Notes under the pieces: generated by a model
The model's input: the letters and a program-made list of their open reading frames with translations, nothing else
Database searches by the model: none
Told to the model about the DNA's origin: nothing
Assembly: GCF_001884235.1 (NCBI RefSeq)
Contig: NZ_MAOI01000079.1
Coordinates: forward strand, 494,548-558,547
Source: Bacillus paramycoides
GTDB lineage: Bacteria > Bacillota > Bacilli > Bacillales > Bacillaceae_G
Length of the DNA: 64,000 bases
Direction: 5' to 3'
Shown here: positions 18,332 through 27,628 of the stretch, in pieces
How the letters are laid out: the number at the start of each line of letters is the position of its first letter
Position numbering within the stretch: position 1 is the first letter of the stretch
Position numbers and translations under genes: made by a program

Positions 18332-19348
18332 ATGCAATTCTTTAAGAAAATAGCAATATTATTTTTATCTTTTCTTATCACAGTAATTATTGTTTTATAT
18401 TTTTATTTATATGTTAATGGTCCAATTATCCAGGCTAAATCAGCCATTTTAATAGATGCTAATTCAGGTGAAGTTGTTTATAAAAAAAATGAAAGAACTC
18501 CTATTCAATCACCCACTTTAACTAAATTAATGACGGAGTATATCGTATTGGAACAACTTCATGATGGCAAAATACAATTAGATGAATCTGTGAAAATAAG
18601 TAACGAAGTTTTTCACACAGAAACGAGTCCACTACAAGTAACATCGGAGGATAACACAACTGTTCGTGACTTACTTCATGCATTGCTTTTAACAGGAAAT
18701 AATCGTTCTGCACTTGCACTAGCAGAACACATTGCTGGAAATGAGGATAATTTTACAACGTTAATGAATGAAAAAGCAAAACAGCTAAAGTTATCACAAC
18801 AATCTCCATTTTTAAATTCTACTGGAATAAATAACGAGAATAATAAACAATCGATTACAACAGCAATAGACGCAGCTGAAATAACAGCGCAATTAATAAA
18901 AGATTATCCTGATGTATTAAATATTACTAAACTAACCTCTTACCAATTTACCTTCAAAGATTTCCAAGTTTTCAACACAAATAAAATGATTTATTCCCTT
19001 GATGAAAACATTAAATTCAAAGGTGTTGATGGCTTACAAACAAGTTTTTCAACTAACGGTAATTATAGTTTTGTCGGCACAGCAAAACAAGGAGATACAA
19101 GGTATATTTCTATAGTTTTAGACGCTAATCAAGAAAACACGGCTTTTGTTGAAACAAAAAAACTACTTCAATACGGTTTTGAACCTTCCTCCTATTCTGC
19201 ACTACAAGCTTTCAAAGACGCTGTTACATCTTGGACAATATTGCTTCAGTTTAAAAATTTAATTATACAAACGATTATGATCTTTTTCATCATTACAATT
19301 TTAATGTTTTTACATATACGTCAAAAAAAATCAGAGGATTTTAACTAA
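18332..19348 (+). CDS. DacA-like (S11) protein lacking all three catalytic motifs; membrane-anchored pseudo-peptidase
   Basis: 338 aa, GAAGGAGG before ATG. N-terminal membrane span 8-28, S11 carboxypeptidase domain 35-285, C-terminal span 311-328. Compared with the intact homologue at 58502, SxxK is Thr62-Leu-Thr-Lys65, SxN is Thr121-Gly-Asn123 and KTG is Gln236-Thr-Ser238. The surrounding sequence aligns well (DGL-TS, NSTG, ETKKLLQYGF). So the nucleophilic Ser and two other motifs are altered while the fold is kept. Family members cut D-Ala-D-Ala; this one probably does not. Its position behind a VanRS-like system suggests a role in sensing or scaffolding. Terminator follows. Confidence 0.85.
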   Translation: MQFFKKIAILFLSFLITVIIVLYFYLYVNGPIIQAKSAILIDANSGEVVYKKNERTPIQSPTLTKLMTEYIVLEQLHDGKIQLDESVKISNEVFHTETSPLQVTSEDNTTVRDLLHALLLTGNNRSALALAEHIAGNEDNFTTLMNEKAKQLKLSQQSPFLNSTGINNENNKQSITTAIDAAEITAQLIKDYPDVLNITKLTSYQFTFKDFQVFNTNKMIYSLDENIKFKGVDGLQTSFSTNGNYSFVGTAKQGDTRYISIVLDANQENTAFVETKKLLQYGFEPSSYSALQAFKDAVTSWTILLQFKNLIIQTIMIFFIITILMFLHIRQKKSEDFN

Positions 19349-19366
19349 AAGTTCTCTTTTATATAA

Positions 19367-19397
19367 AAAGCCGACTTGCATTTAGCAAGTCGGTTTC
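19367..19397. terminator. Bidirectional terminator between convergent genes
   Basis: CCGACTTGC-ATTTA-GCAAGTCGG with A-rich and T-rich flanks, between the DacA-like gene and the DinB-like gene. Confidence 0.85.
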
Positions 19398-19402
19398 TAA
19401 AT

Positions 19403-19861
19403 CTATAATCCCCTTCCAATTAAATTCGCTGAAACGGGCTGAATGTTTAACTCTCTTGCCCATACAGATATTTGCCCTATATGATGAATCTCATGTACAA
19501 TTACATGTCGTAAAACTTCTCCGTATGTATATGTTTTGTCCGTCCATGAAGCTTTTAATGTTTTACTTTCTAAATCAACAGACCATACTTGCAAAAACTC
19601 TTCTAATTCTCGTCGATATAAATCAGATAACGCTTTCACTTTTTGGATTGATTGATAATCTTTAAACTGCGATGCTCTATCTTCTTTTCCTTGAAGAGCA
19701 CTAATCCAGCTATACTCTACATCTACAATATGAAATAGTGTTTTTAAAATACTCCCAACACCGCCAATACGTTTGCGAAGCAATTCTTCCTCAGTAAGTT
19801 GCTCACACCACTTAAACCAATCCTCTCCTACTTGCCAGTTATACCGAAATAAAACTAGCAC
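19403..19861 (-). CDS. DinB-family metal-binding protein
   Basis: 152 aa, normal for DinB/YfiT four-helix proteins. Metal-binding histidines in FHIVDVEYSW (near 47) and HVIVHEIHHIGQ (near 125-132). Such proteins include thiol (bacillithiol) transferases and uncharacterised members. The start overlaps the 3' end of the hydrolase gene by 23 bp, indicating coupling within the 21165-19403 transcript. Confidence 0.85.
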   Translation of the reverse strand: MLVLFRYNWQVGEDWFKWCEQLTEEELLRKRIGGVGSILKTLFHIVDVEYSWISALQGKEDRASQFKDYQSIQKVKALSDLYRRELEEFLQVWSVDLESKTLKASWTDKTYTYGEVLRHVIVHEIHHIGQISVWARELNIQPVSANLIGRGL

Positions 19862-20603
19862 ATTTAGTACTCTCCATATCTATTATCCACTTTACAGCAT
19901 CTATTACATAATGTGGCTCATTTTTTTGAATATGGTGACCACTATTTTCTGCAATTATAAATTTATTATTGGTTGATAATTGTAATAATTCTTCTTGCAA
20001 TTGTAACCATTTCATTTGTGCATCTTGCGAATAAAAAGCTTTTTTACCTGCAGCTAACACGACAAGTGGAATATCTCTCATTGACTTACAATGTTTACCT
20101 GCTTCACCTAAACTATACATGAACTCTTCGTATGGGCTTTCATATATAAATTGCTTATAGTAAGCTTCTTGAAATTCAAAAGACATTATTGGCAAAAAAT
20201 CCTCTTTATAATTTTCTGGTGTCGAATCAACTAAAACTACTCCCATCGTATCTTCAGGATAAAAAGCCGTAAATAAACGTACATTTATCCCCCCAAAGGA
20301 ATGTCCTACAAAAATATAGGGTGGCTTAAGTTGTGATTGCTTTAAGCAATCTCTTAATTCTTTTACCATTTCAGAACTAATACGTTGCTTGGAACTCTTC
20401 CCACTTTTCCCTAATCCAGCTCGATCATATGTAAGTACCGTCCCATATTCAGTCAGTCCTTCCGCAATATGATCCCATGCCTTTGAATAATCACCATAAC
20501 CTGCTTCCATTATAATAACAGGCTGCAGCTTCTCTCCTTGGAATATTTTCGTATATATTTTAAAGTCATCAACTTTTACATATTCCTCTATACACTTAAC
20601 CAT
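19839..20603 (-). CDS. Alpha/beta hydrolase
   Basis: 254 aa. Nucleophile elbow VGHSFGGINVRLF near residue 94, oxyanion segment AGYGDYSKAW, acid probably in LVVLAAGKK region, and catalytic His in ENSGHHIQKNEP near 229. A complete triad is therefore likely. Substrate unknown. It overlaps the kinase gene upstream (8 bp) and the DinB-like gene downstream, forming a tight three-gene unit. Confidence 0.82.
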   Translation of the reverse strand: MVKCIEEYVKVDDFKIYTKIFQGEKLQPVIIMEAGYGDYSKAWDHIAEGLTEYGTVLTYDRAGLGKSGKSSKQRISSEMVKELRDCLKQSQLKPPYIFVGHSFGGINVRLFTAFYPEDTMGVVLVDSTPENYKEDFLPIMSFEFQEAYYKQFIYESPYEEFMYSLGEAGKHCKSMRDIPLVVLAAGKKAFYSQDAQMKWLQLQEELLQLSTNNKFIIAENSGHHIQKNEPHYVIDAVKWIIDMESTKCASFISV

Positions 20604-21165
20604 TCACAATCACTTCTCTTCGATTAAGTTCCTCTACTATTCGATCAATTATTTCACTTACAGATAATGAACCATCTAAAACGATATCCGAATTTGGCTT
20701 AACAGTATTACTTGCCTCTAAATAAGCTTTTCTCGCATGCGTTATATAATGCTTCAAATCTTTATGCAGTTCAATAATTGGTTCATCTTTAAAGTCCCTT
20801 ATAATCCGTCTAGCCATCGCAATATCTAAAGGAGTGTCAACATAAATAGTTACATCAATTAAATCCCGCATGCTACTATTTAAGTAGGCAAACGGATAAT
20901 CTACAATAAGATAGTCTATATTACTATTTTCTAGGAGTTGCTGAATATCAGTAATCAATGGTGTTAGTACCCATTCATCATAATCGGCCCCATCATCTAT
21001 CCATTTACAAATGTCCGCCGGGCAGTTATTAAACTTATAACTATCAAAATATAGAGCTTTTGAATTTTTTAACTCCTGAGTTAATCTTTCTGTAATTGTT
21101 GTTTTCCCACCCCCTGAAACAGCTGCAATTGTAATTACCTTTGTTTTCTCATTCATAATTTTCAC
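20596..21165 (-). CDS. P-loop nucleoside/uridine kinase-like protein
   Basis: 189 aa from GTG 21165 (AAAGGG 6 nt upstream; ATG 21156 possible). Walker A AAVSGGGKTT at the N-terminus, LIVDYPFAY as Walker B-like strand, and a lid-like RRIIRDFKDE. The pattern fits uridine kinase/AAA_18-type small-molecule kinases. First gene of a compact three-gene transcript with the hydrolase and DinB-like protein. Confidence 0.75.
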   Translation of the reverse strand: MKIMNEKTKVITIAAVSGGGKTTITERLTQELKNSKALYFDSYKFNNCPADICKWIDDGADYDEWVLTPLITDIQQLLENSNIDYLIVDYPFAYLNSSMRDLIDVTIYVDTPLDIAMARRIIRDFKDEPIIELHKDLKHYITHARKAYLEASNTVKPNSDIVLDGSLSVSEIIDRIVEELNRREVIVNG

Positions 21166-21216
21166 ACCATACCCTTTTCATTGTTGTTAACATAATATAA
21201 TTATAAAATACTATTG

Positions 21217-21744
21217 TTAATTATTGTTCCATTCATATTCTAACATACTCATTTCCCATAAATTCCAATACGTATCTCCTACTTTTCTCGCATCTCTTAA
21301 TAATCCTTCTTTTACAAACCCTATTTTTTCATAACATGTAATGGCTGAAGTATTAAAATCAAAAACACCAAGTGTAACTCGATGCAGTTTTAACTCATTA
21401 AATGCAATATATAGTACAGCTTTCAACATTTTCTTCCCTATAGAACGTCCTCTCATATTTGTATCACCAACCAATACTTTTCCAATTCTGGCAGACTTAT
21501 TTACATTGTCTATTTGTCCAAGCGAAATGTGCCCAATAACGTTTTTAGTTTCTTCATCTATTACTTTAAAAGCGAACGTATTTGCATTCTCACAATTAGC
21601 GCTTTCGATATATCTTTCTAATTGCTGTTCATTTAATGGATATGTAAATGCATTTCCTGACCATTGTATTAAAAATTCTTTGGAATCGATCCAATTTATT
21701 AATTGCTTAAAATCATTTCTTGTAAAGTTTTCTAGTTTAATCAT
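21217..21744 (-). CDS. GNAT acetyltransferase, RimJ/RimL type
   Basis: 175 aa from ATG 21744 (AAAGGAGA 8 nt upstream). Acetyl-CoA loop NMRGRSIGKKML near residue 95, with LHRVTLGVFDFNTSAITCYEKIGF downstream, as in RimJ/RimL-type N-acetyltransferases. The N-terminal block includes LINWIDSKEFLIQWSG. Substrate could be a ribosomal protein N-terminus or a small molecule. Terminator hairpin region at 21828 lies on the other side, not part of this gene. Confidence 0.82.
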   Translation of the reverse strand: MIKLENFTRNDFKQLINWIDSKEFLIQWSGNAFTYPLNEQQLERYIESANCENANTFAFKVIDEETKNVIGHISLGQIDNVNKSARIGKVLVGDTNMRGRSIGKKMLKAVLYIAFNELKLHRVTLGVFDFNTSAITCYEKIGFVKEGLLRDARKVGDTYWNLWEMSMLEYEWNNN

Positions 21745-21827
21745 TCCTATTCTCCTTTCGTACACCCTTCTATATACCCTCAAACTTATTTCTATATGAA
21801 AAATATATTTCCTCTTGTATAAAATAA

Positions 21828-21851
21828 AAAGCCATTCACAAGAATGGCTTT
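21828..21851. terminator. Hairpin between fragment and GNAT gene
   Basis: GCCATTC-ACAA-GAATGGC with A-rich 5' and short T-rich 3' flanks. On the minus strand it follows the 21869 fragment. Confidence 0.6.
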
Positions 21852-21868
21852 ACACAAATAAAGCATAA

Positions 21869-22079
21869 TTATGCTTTATTTGCTACGTCAACACCATTTA
21901 AATCAAACTCAGCAGTAACAGTTGTAGCAGGTGGTATAATTGCTACAATTTTACATACAGATATAATTGCTGCAACTGAACCAGGAATAGCAGCAAGCTT
22001 CACGACATCACAAGTTACCGAAGAAACAGTACCTACATAAGTACGTCCTTCTGTATTAATTGCAAAGCGAGAAAAATAT
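21869..22079 (-). pseudogene. 3' fragment of an unrecognised gene
   Basis: A minus-strand frame without a start encodes RFAINTEGRTYVGTVSSV, then TCDVVKLAAIPGSVAAI, ending FDLNGVDVANKA before TAA at 21869. It begins abruptly at the terminator of the acyl-CoA ligase operon, so its 5' part appears deleted. Hydrophobic beta-rich composition with two Cys; I do not recognise the family. A 26-bp palindrome (21856-21881) covers its stop codon. Confidence 0.5.
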
Positions 22080-22080
22080 A

Positions 22081-22116
22081 AAAACTGACCTCTAATTGTT
22101 AGAGGTCAGTTTTTAT
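22081..22116 (-). terminator. Terminator of the acyl-CoA operon
   Basis: Perfect 15-bp stem (AAAACTGACCTCTAA and complement) with a TTG loop and flanking T-rich tract, 11 bp past the ligase stop codon. Confidence 0.85.
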
Positions 22117-22126
22117 ATTTTTAATT

Positions 22127-24067
22127 TTATAGTTTGCTAGACTGTAACCCCTGAATAAACTGAACCACTTCAGGATTTACAAGTGACGATAAATCTCCTA
22201 ATTCTTTTCCTAAGTATGCAGCTTTAATGACACGTCTCATAACTTTGGAATTACGAGTTTTTGGTAAATCTTCTACAACGTGAATATCTTTAGGGCATAA
22301 TGCTTTTCCAATATGAGAGTTTACTAAGCTCATTAATTCTTTCTTTAATTCTCCCGAGAAGATTACACCGTCTCGCAATACTACGAAGCAATGACAAACC
22401 TCACCTTTTACTTCGTCAGGGACACCAATTGCTGCTGCTTCTATTACATCATTATGTTTCACAAGAATAGATTCATATTCAGCAGGTCCAATACGTTTTC
22501 CAGCAATATTTAGCGTATCATCTGAACGTCCTGTTATGATATATTGTTCACCGTCATAAATGACCCAGTCACCATGCACCCATTTATTTTCAAAACGTGA
22601 CCAATATGTGTTTACATAACGCTCATCATCTTCCCAGAAACTTTTCGTCATACCCACCCAAGGTTTTTCTAAACATAATTCTCCAACTTCATCACGAATC
22701 GGTTTACCTTGGTTATCGAGTACAACTGCTGCCATTCCTGGTAAAGATGCGTTAAAACTAATTGGTGCAATCGGCTTAATAAGGACATTCCCGAAAATCC
22801 CACCAGAAATTTCTGTTCCTCCTGAATAGTTACAAATTGGTACTTTCCCTTTTCCAACCGTTTCAAATAGCCACATCCATGGATCTGGATTCCAAGGCTC
22901 TCCTGTTGATGCGAATACTTCTAAACTCTTTAACGAGTGTTTATTTACATACTCATCACCTTTTGACATTAACGCACGGATTAATGTTGGTGAAATACCG
23001 AGATGAGTAATTTTATATTTATCGACTGTCTCCCATAAGCGGTCTGCCTCTGGGAAATCTGGAACGCCTTCGTACATAACCATCGTTGCTCCATTAATAA
23101 GAGAACCGAATAATAAAAATGGCCCCATCATCCAGCCCATATCGGTTACCCATAATACCCGGTCGCCTTGTTTTATATTCATACCAAATCCCGCATCAAA
23201 TGCAGACTTTAGTGGGAAACCAGCATGCGTGTGTACCGTTCCTTTCGGTTTTCCAGTCGTTCCTGATGTATAAATGAGCATTAACGGATCATCACTATGC
23301 ATTTCTTCAGCATGTGTGAATGGTTTTTCTTTTTCTAACGTACTCCATGAAAAATCATAGTTATGCGGTGTAAAATCATTTCCTGCATGACGAACAATTA
23401 CAACCTTTTCAACTGTTGGGCAATGTTCACAAGCTTTATCTACTTCATCTTTTAAAGAAACAATTTTCCCACGACGTGAAAATCCATCTGCAGTAATAAT
23501 CATTTTTGAACCAGCTGCTTGTACGCGAGTCATAACTGCATCAGCAGCAAATCCTGAAAATATTGGCGAAATAATCGCTCCAATTTTCATTACAGCTAGC
23601 ATAGCAACAACTGTTTCGGGAATCATCGGCATATAAATTGTTACACGATCGCCTTTCTCAATACCTGCATGTTTTAAGCCATTTGCAACACGGCTTACCC
23701 AGCTATCAAGCTCTTCATACGTAAATGACTTCGTTGTTCCATTTTCTCCTTCATACATAAGTGCTGGCTGTGTTTTCGTTTCATCGTCAGCAAGCCAGCG
23801 AGATAAAGCAGATTCTACTACATTACAAGTTCCCCCATTATACCACTGTGCAAAAGGTGTACCATTTTCTAAATCTAATACTTCTGTATATTGTTTCATC
23901 CACTGATAGCCAACTGCTTTCTCAGCTTCTCCCCAAAACCACGCTGTTTCTTCAATCGACTTATTATAAAAAGCTTCGTAATCTTCATAGCCTAATGATT
24001 TCATCCAACTAAATAGACGCGTTTTTTCTTTATATTCTTCTGTTGGAAACCAAACTGCTTGTTTCAA
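22127..24067 (-). CDS. AMP-forming acyl-CoA synthetase (acetyl/acetoacetyl-CoA synthetase-like)
   Basis: 646 aa ANL-superfamily ligase. ATP loop IYTSGTTGKPKGTVH near 268, adenine-binding YSGGTEISGG near 415, hinge region GRSDDTLNIAGKRIG near 515, and the catalytic Lys region KTRNSKVMRR near 610. Size and N-terminal ACAS-type extension resemble acetyl-CoA synthetase more than medium-chain ligases. As last gene of a leucine-type catabolic operon it may activate acetoacetate or a branched short acid. The exact acyl substrate is inferred. Confidence 0.85.
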   Translation of the reverse strand: MKQAVWFPTEEYKEKTRLFSWMKSLGYEDYEAFYNKSIEETAWFWGEAEKAVGYQWMKQYTEVLDLENGTPFAQWYNGGTCNVVESALSRWLADDETKTQPALMYEGENGTTKSFTYEELDSWVSRVANGLKHAGIEKGDRVTIYMPMIPETVVAMLAVMKIGAIISPIFSGFAADAVMTRVQAAGSKMIITADGFSRRGKIVSLKDEVDKACEHCPTVEKVVIVRHAGNDFTPHNYDFSWSTLEKEKPFTHAEEMHSDDPLMLIYTSGTTGKPKGTVHTHAGFPLKSAFDAGFGMNIKQGDRVLWVTDMGWMMGPFLLFGSLINGATMVMYEGVPDFPEADRLWETVDKYKITHLGISPTLIRALMSKGDEYVNKHSLKSLEVFASTGEPWNPDPWMWLFETVGKGKVPICNYSGGTEISGGIFGNVLIKPIAPISFNASLPGMAAVVLDNQGKPIRDEVGELCLEKPWVGMTKSFWEDDERYVNTYWSRFENKWVHGDWVIYDGEQYIITGRSDDTLNIAGKRIGPAEYESILVKHNDVIEAAAIGVPDEVKGEVCHCFVVLRDGVIFSGELKKELMSLVNSHIGKALCPKDIHVVEDLPKTRNSKVMRRVIKAAYLGKELGDLSSLVNPEVVQFIQGLQSSKL

Positions 24068-24116
24068 TGTTTTCCCCTCCTTGACTTTTTGAGCAAGAAA
24101 GCCCTAAATAGGGCTT

Positions 24117-25658
24117 TTAAACTGGATATACAGGATGTTTGCGATCCGTGAACACTTGATATTTACTCATATACATTTCGAATCGTCCTTTTAACTCTTC
24201 ACGTAAATTGTTTGGATGAACAATACCATCAATCACCATCTCTGATGCTAAATGATAAATATCAATATCTTTCTTATACTCTTCACGTTTTTCAGCAATG
24301 AAGCTTGCACGTTCTTCTTCTGGTAAAGCTGCAATTTTATTTGCATATACAGCATTGACCGCTGCTTCTGGACCCATTACTGCAATAGAAGCTGTCGGTA
24401 ATGCTAAGCAGCAATCTGGTTCAAAGGCTGGACCTGCCATTGCATATAAACCAGCGCCATATGCTTTACGAACAACGATAGAAATTTTCGGTACAGTTGC
24501 TTCACTCATTGCAGAGATCATTTTTGCACCGTGACGAATAATACCAGCACGTTCTACTTTTGTACCAATCATAAATCCAGGTACATCTGCAAGGAATAAT
24601 AATGGAATATGATATGCATCACATAAATTAATAAACTTCGCTGCTTTATCAGCGGAATCGTGGAATAAAACGCCGCCCTTCATACGCGGTTGATTTGCAA
24701 TAATGCCGATAGGCTTACCATCGATGCGTGCTAAACCTGTAATTAGTTCTTGAGCGAATAATTTTTTCACTTCAAAGAAAGAGCCTTCATCAATAATTCT
24801 ATTAATAAGATCTTTCATATTGAAAGGAGCATTTTGATTTTCTGGAATGATTTCTTCTAACGTTTTATCGAACTGTTTCGGTTCTTGAGGTGTAATCAAA
24901 GGAGTCTTTTCTAAATAGTTACTTGGAAAATAAGAAATATATTGTCTTGCTTGAGTAATTGCATCTTCTTCTGTTTTACATAAAACATCTCCGCATCCTG
25001 ATACTGAGCAATGCATACGTGCTCCGCCCATTTCTTCTAAAGTTACCTTCTCACCGATAACCATTTCAGCCATACGAGGAGACCCTAAATACATAGATGC
25101 ATTTCCTTCAACCATCATAACAACATCACAAAATGCTGGAATATACGCACCACCAGCTGCTGAAGGTCCAAATAGTAAGCAAATTTGTGGAACTTTACCT
25201 GATAATTTCACTTGATTATAAAAGATTCTTCCTGCACCGCGGCGTCCAGGGAACATTTCAACTTGATCTGTAATACGTGCCCCAGCAGAGTCAACTAAAT
25301 AAAATAACGGCACGCGTAACTTCTCAGCCGTTTCTTGAATACGTAAAATCTTTTCAACTGTACGTGATCCCCATGAACCGGCCTTAACTGTTGAATCATT
25401 TGCCATTACACACGCAGTACGACCATGTATTTTACCAGTCGCAGTTACAACACCATCAGCTGGTAGTCCTGTTTGTTCACAATTTGCAAATAATGCATCT
25501 TCCACATATTCGCCATTATCAAATAAAAGAGCTAAACGATCGCGAACAAAAAGTTTTCCCTTTGCTTTGTTTTGTTCATGATATTTCGGTGCTCCGCCTT
25601 GCTTAATTGTTTTAACTCGTTCCTCAAATGAATTAGATTGTTGTTTTTGGTCTAACAT
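24117..25658 (-). CDS. yngE: Acyl-CoA carboxylase, carboxyltransferase subunit (3-methylcrotonyl-CoA type)
   Basis: 513 aa with the N- and C-terminal crotonase-like halves of biotin-dependent carboxyltransferases. Oxyanion-hole glycines in GPSAAGGAYIPAFCD near 165 and KAYGAGLYAMAG near 405. It transfers CO2 from carboxybiotin to the acyl-CoA, with the biotin carboxylase and BCCP encoded upstream. Context points to 3-methylcrotonyl-CoA. Corresponds to B. subtilis YngE. Two bp from the hydratase gene. Confidence 0.88.
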   Translation of the reverse strand: MLDQKQQSNSFEERVKTIKQGGAPKYHEQNKAKGKLFVRDRLALLFDNGEYVEDALFANCEQTGLPADGVVTATGKIHGRTACVMANDSTVKAGSWGSRTVEKILRIQETAEKLRVPLFYLVDSAGARITDQVEMFPGRRGAGRIFYNQVKLSGKVPQICLLFGPSAAGGAYIPAFCDVVMMVEGNASMYLGSPRMAEMVIGEKVTLEEMGGARMHCSVSGCGDVLCKTEEDAITQARQYISYFPSNYLEKTPLITPQEPKQFDKTLEEIIPENQNAPFNMKDLINRIIDEGSFFEVKKLFAQELITGLARIDGKPIGIIANQPRMKGGVLFHDSADKAAKFINLCDAYHIPLLFLADVPGFMIGTKVERAGIIRHGAKMISAMSEATVPKISIVVRKAYGAGLYAMAGPAFEPDCCLALPTASIAVMGPEAAVNAVYANKIAALPEEERASFIAEKREEYKKDIDIYHLASEMVIDGIVHPNNLREELKGRFEMYMSKYQVFTDRKHPVYPV

Positions 25659-25660
25659 AT

Positions 25661-26449
25661 TTACTCCCCCTTATACATAGGCTTGCGTTTTTCCTTAAAT
25701 GCCTGTAATCCTTCTAATCTATCTTTCGTATGGATTACACCCTCATACGCTTGTTTTTCCATTTGTAATCCGGTATGTAAATCTACTTGAATACCATTTG
25801 AAATTGCCTCTTTTGCTAATCGAACAGCAATTGGACCATTACTAGCAATTCGCTCTGCAATTTCAATTGCTTTCTCCTCTAGTAAATCAGCTGGTACGAC
25901 GAATTCTACTAAACCATATTCTTTCGCTTCTTGCGCCGAAATACGTCTTCCTGTATAAATTAACTCTTTCGCTCTACCTACCCCTATTAATCTTGGCAAG
26001 CGCTGCGTACCACCTGCTCCTGGTATAATTGCAAGTGAAGTTTCAGTAAGACCAAGGCTTGCGGAGTCAGAGGCCATTCTAAAATCACAAGCTAAGCTTA
26101 ATTCAGTACCACCACCAAGAGCGATTCCATTTATAGCGGCAATTACAGGCTGTGGTAATTGTTCAACCATCTCCATAGTAGAACGAATCATACCAACAGC
26201 ATGGCGAACTTGTTCTTCATTCATGCCAGCGCGTTCTTTTAAATCAGCACCAGCACAAAACGCTTTTTCACCAGCCCCTGTTAAAATAACTACGCGTGTA
26301 TTCGCTTCTTCGTTTATTTGAGTTAATATAGTTTGTAATTCGTCTAATAATGCTAAAGATAATGAGTTTGCTTGTCTTTCACGATTTAACGAAATCTTTA
26401 CAACGTGCGGTGTAACATAGTCAACTGATATGTTTTGTAATTGTAGCAT
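25661..26449 (-). CDS. yngF: Enoyl-CoA hydratase (methylglutaconyl-CoA hydratase type)
   Basis: 262 aa crotonase. Oxyanion hole in AFCAGADLKERA near 67 and GIALGGGTELSLACDFR near 110, catalytic Glu in GLTETSLAIIPGAGGTQRL near 135-145. In this operon it would hydrate 3-methylglutaconyl-CoA to HMG-CoA. AGGTGATAAG precedes the ATG. It lies 4 bp after the lyase gene. Confidence 0.9.
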   Translation of the reverse strand: MLQLQNISVDYVTPHVVKISLNRERQANSLSLALLDELQTILTQINEEANTRVVILTGAGEKAFCAGADLKERAGMNEEQVRHAVGMIRSTMEMVEQLPQPVIAAINGIALGGGTELSLACDFRMASDSASLGLTETSLAIIPGAGGTQRLPRLIGVGRAKELIYTGRRISAQEAKEYGLVEFVVPADLLEEKAIEIAERIASNGPIAVRLAKEAISNGIQVDLHTGLQMEKQAYEGVIHTKDRLEGLQAFKEKRKPMYKGE

Positions 26450-26453
26450 CTTA

Positions 26454-27365
26454 TCACCTACTTATCGTTTTATGTTGAAGCGCTCTATACACATGACTCG
26501 GTAATTGGATGTTTAACTTACTTTGAATAAATTGACTAGCCCTCAATAACTTTTCTTCATCTATATTTGTTTGGACCCCTAACTTATGAAGCATATGTAC
26601 TAAGTCATCAGTTGCAACATTACCCGATGCTCCTGGTGCATAAGGACAGCCTCCAAGTCCACCACAAGAACTATCAAACGTTGTAATACCATATTCTAAA
26701 GACTTAACTACATTTGCAAGTGCCATTCCATACGTATTATGAAAATGCATTGCAAACTGCGCAGCATCATACTTCTTTAATAAATGATCTAATACTTGCT
26801 CTACTTGTAACGGATTTGCTACACCAATCGTGTCACCAAGAGAGATTTCATAAATGCCATATGAAAATAGTTGATTACATAATTCATCAACAGCTTCTAC
26901 ACTTATATCCCCTTCATAAGGACAGCCAAACACAGTAGAAACATATCCTCTTACTTTTTTCCCTTCAAACATTGCTTGTTTTGTTAAATCTTCGATCACA
27001 GCTAATGCTTCCTTGATTGATTTATTAATATTACTTTTATTATGAGATTCACTTGCTGATAAAAAAACATTCACCTCATCTACATTTTGCAAAAAAGCTC
27101 GTTCCAAACCATTTTGATTTGGAACAAGCGCTGCATATGTAACATTTGGATCCCTTTTTAGCTCAGAAAATACATCACTTGCATCTGCTAATGCAGGAAT
27201 CCATTTAGGGTGAACGAATGAGGAAACTTCAACGTACGACAATCCCGCTTCTGTAAGTAGTTGAATCCATTTTACTTTATCTTTTGTGCCAACAATTTTT
27301 TTTTCATTCTGTAAGCCATCACGTGGCCCTACTTCTTTAATGACAGCAAAATTAGGTAGTTTCAA
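26454..27365 (-). CDS. yngG: Hydroxymethylglutaryl-CoA lyase
   Basis: 303 aa from TTG 27365; the ATG at 27380 lies inside the GGGGGG ribosome-binding site, so the TTG is the likelier start. TIM-barrel HMGL-like enzyme: EVGPRDGLQNE at the N-terminus (catalytic Arg/Asp), SSFVHPKWIPALAD, metal-binding HFHNTYG near 205 and the Cys loop GGCPYAPGASGNV near 240. Cleaves HMG-CoA to acetoacetate and acetyl-CoA. Confidence 0.92.
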   Translation of the reverse strand: MKLPNFAVIKEVGPRDGLQNEKKIVGTKDKVKWIQLLTEAGLSYVEVSSFVHPKWIPALADASDVFSELKRDPNVTYAALVPNQNGLERAFLQNVDEVNVFLSASESHNKSNINKSIKEALAVIEDLTKQAMFEGKKVRGYVSTVFGCPYEGDISVEAVDELCNQLFSYGIYEISLGDTIGVANPLQVEQVLDHLLKKYDAAQFAMHFHNTYGMALANVVKSLEYGITTFDSSCGGLGGCPYAPGASGNVATDDLVHMLHKLGVQTNIDEEKLLRASQFIQSKLNIQLPSHVYRALQHKTISR

Positions 27366-27386
27366 TTCGCTTCCCCCCATATCTCC

Positions 27387-27602
27387 CTATTCAATTTCTA
27401 GTAATACATCTCCTTCATTTACAAAATCGCCTTCTTGCACGTTTATTTTCATAACCGTTCCAGCGTCTTCTGAAATGATTGGAATTTCCATTTTCATAGA
27501 TTCCAAAATGACGACATCCTGCTCTTCCTCTACTGTATCTCCTACTCCTACAACTATCTTCCAAACATTTCCTGCCATCGATGCATATACTTTCGTCATC
27601 AT
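27387..27602 (-). CDS. yngHB: Biotin carboxyl carrier protein (stand-alone)
   Basis: 71 aa from ATG 27602 (AAGGGGGA upstream). A minimal biotinyl domain with the biotinylation motif ESMKMEIPI, Lys near residue 37, and the two half-domains VYASMAGNVWKI and GTVMKINVQEGDFV. Carries carboxybiotin between the carboxylase and the carboxyltransferase. In B. subtilis the same small gene is yngHB. Confidence 0.9.
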   Translation of the reverse strand: MMTKVYASMAGNVWKIVVGVGDTVEEEQDVVILESMKMEIPIISEDAGTVMKINVQEGDFVNEGDVLLEIE

Positions 27603-27628
27603 TTTTTCCCCCTTAATATTCATAAACC

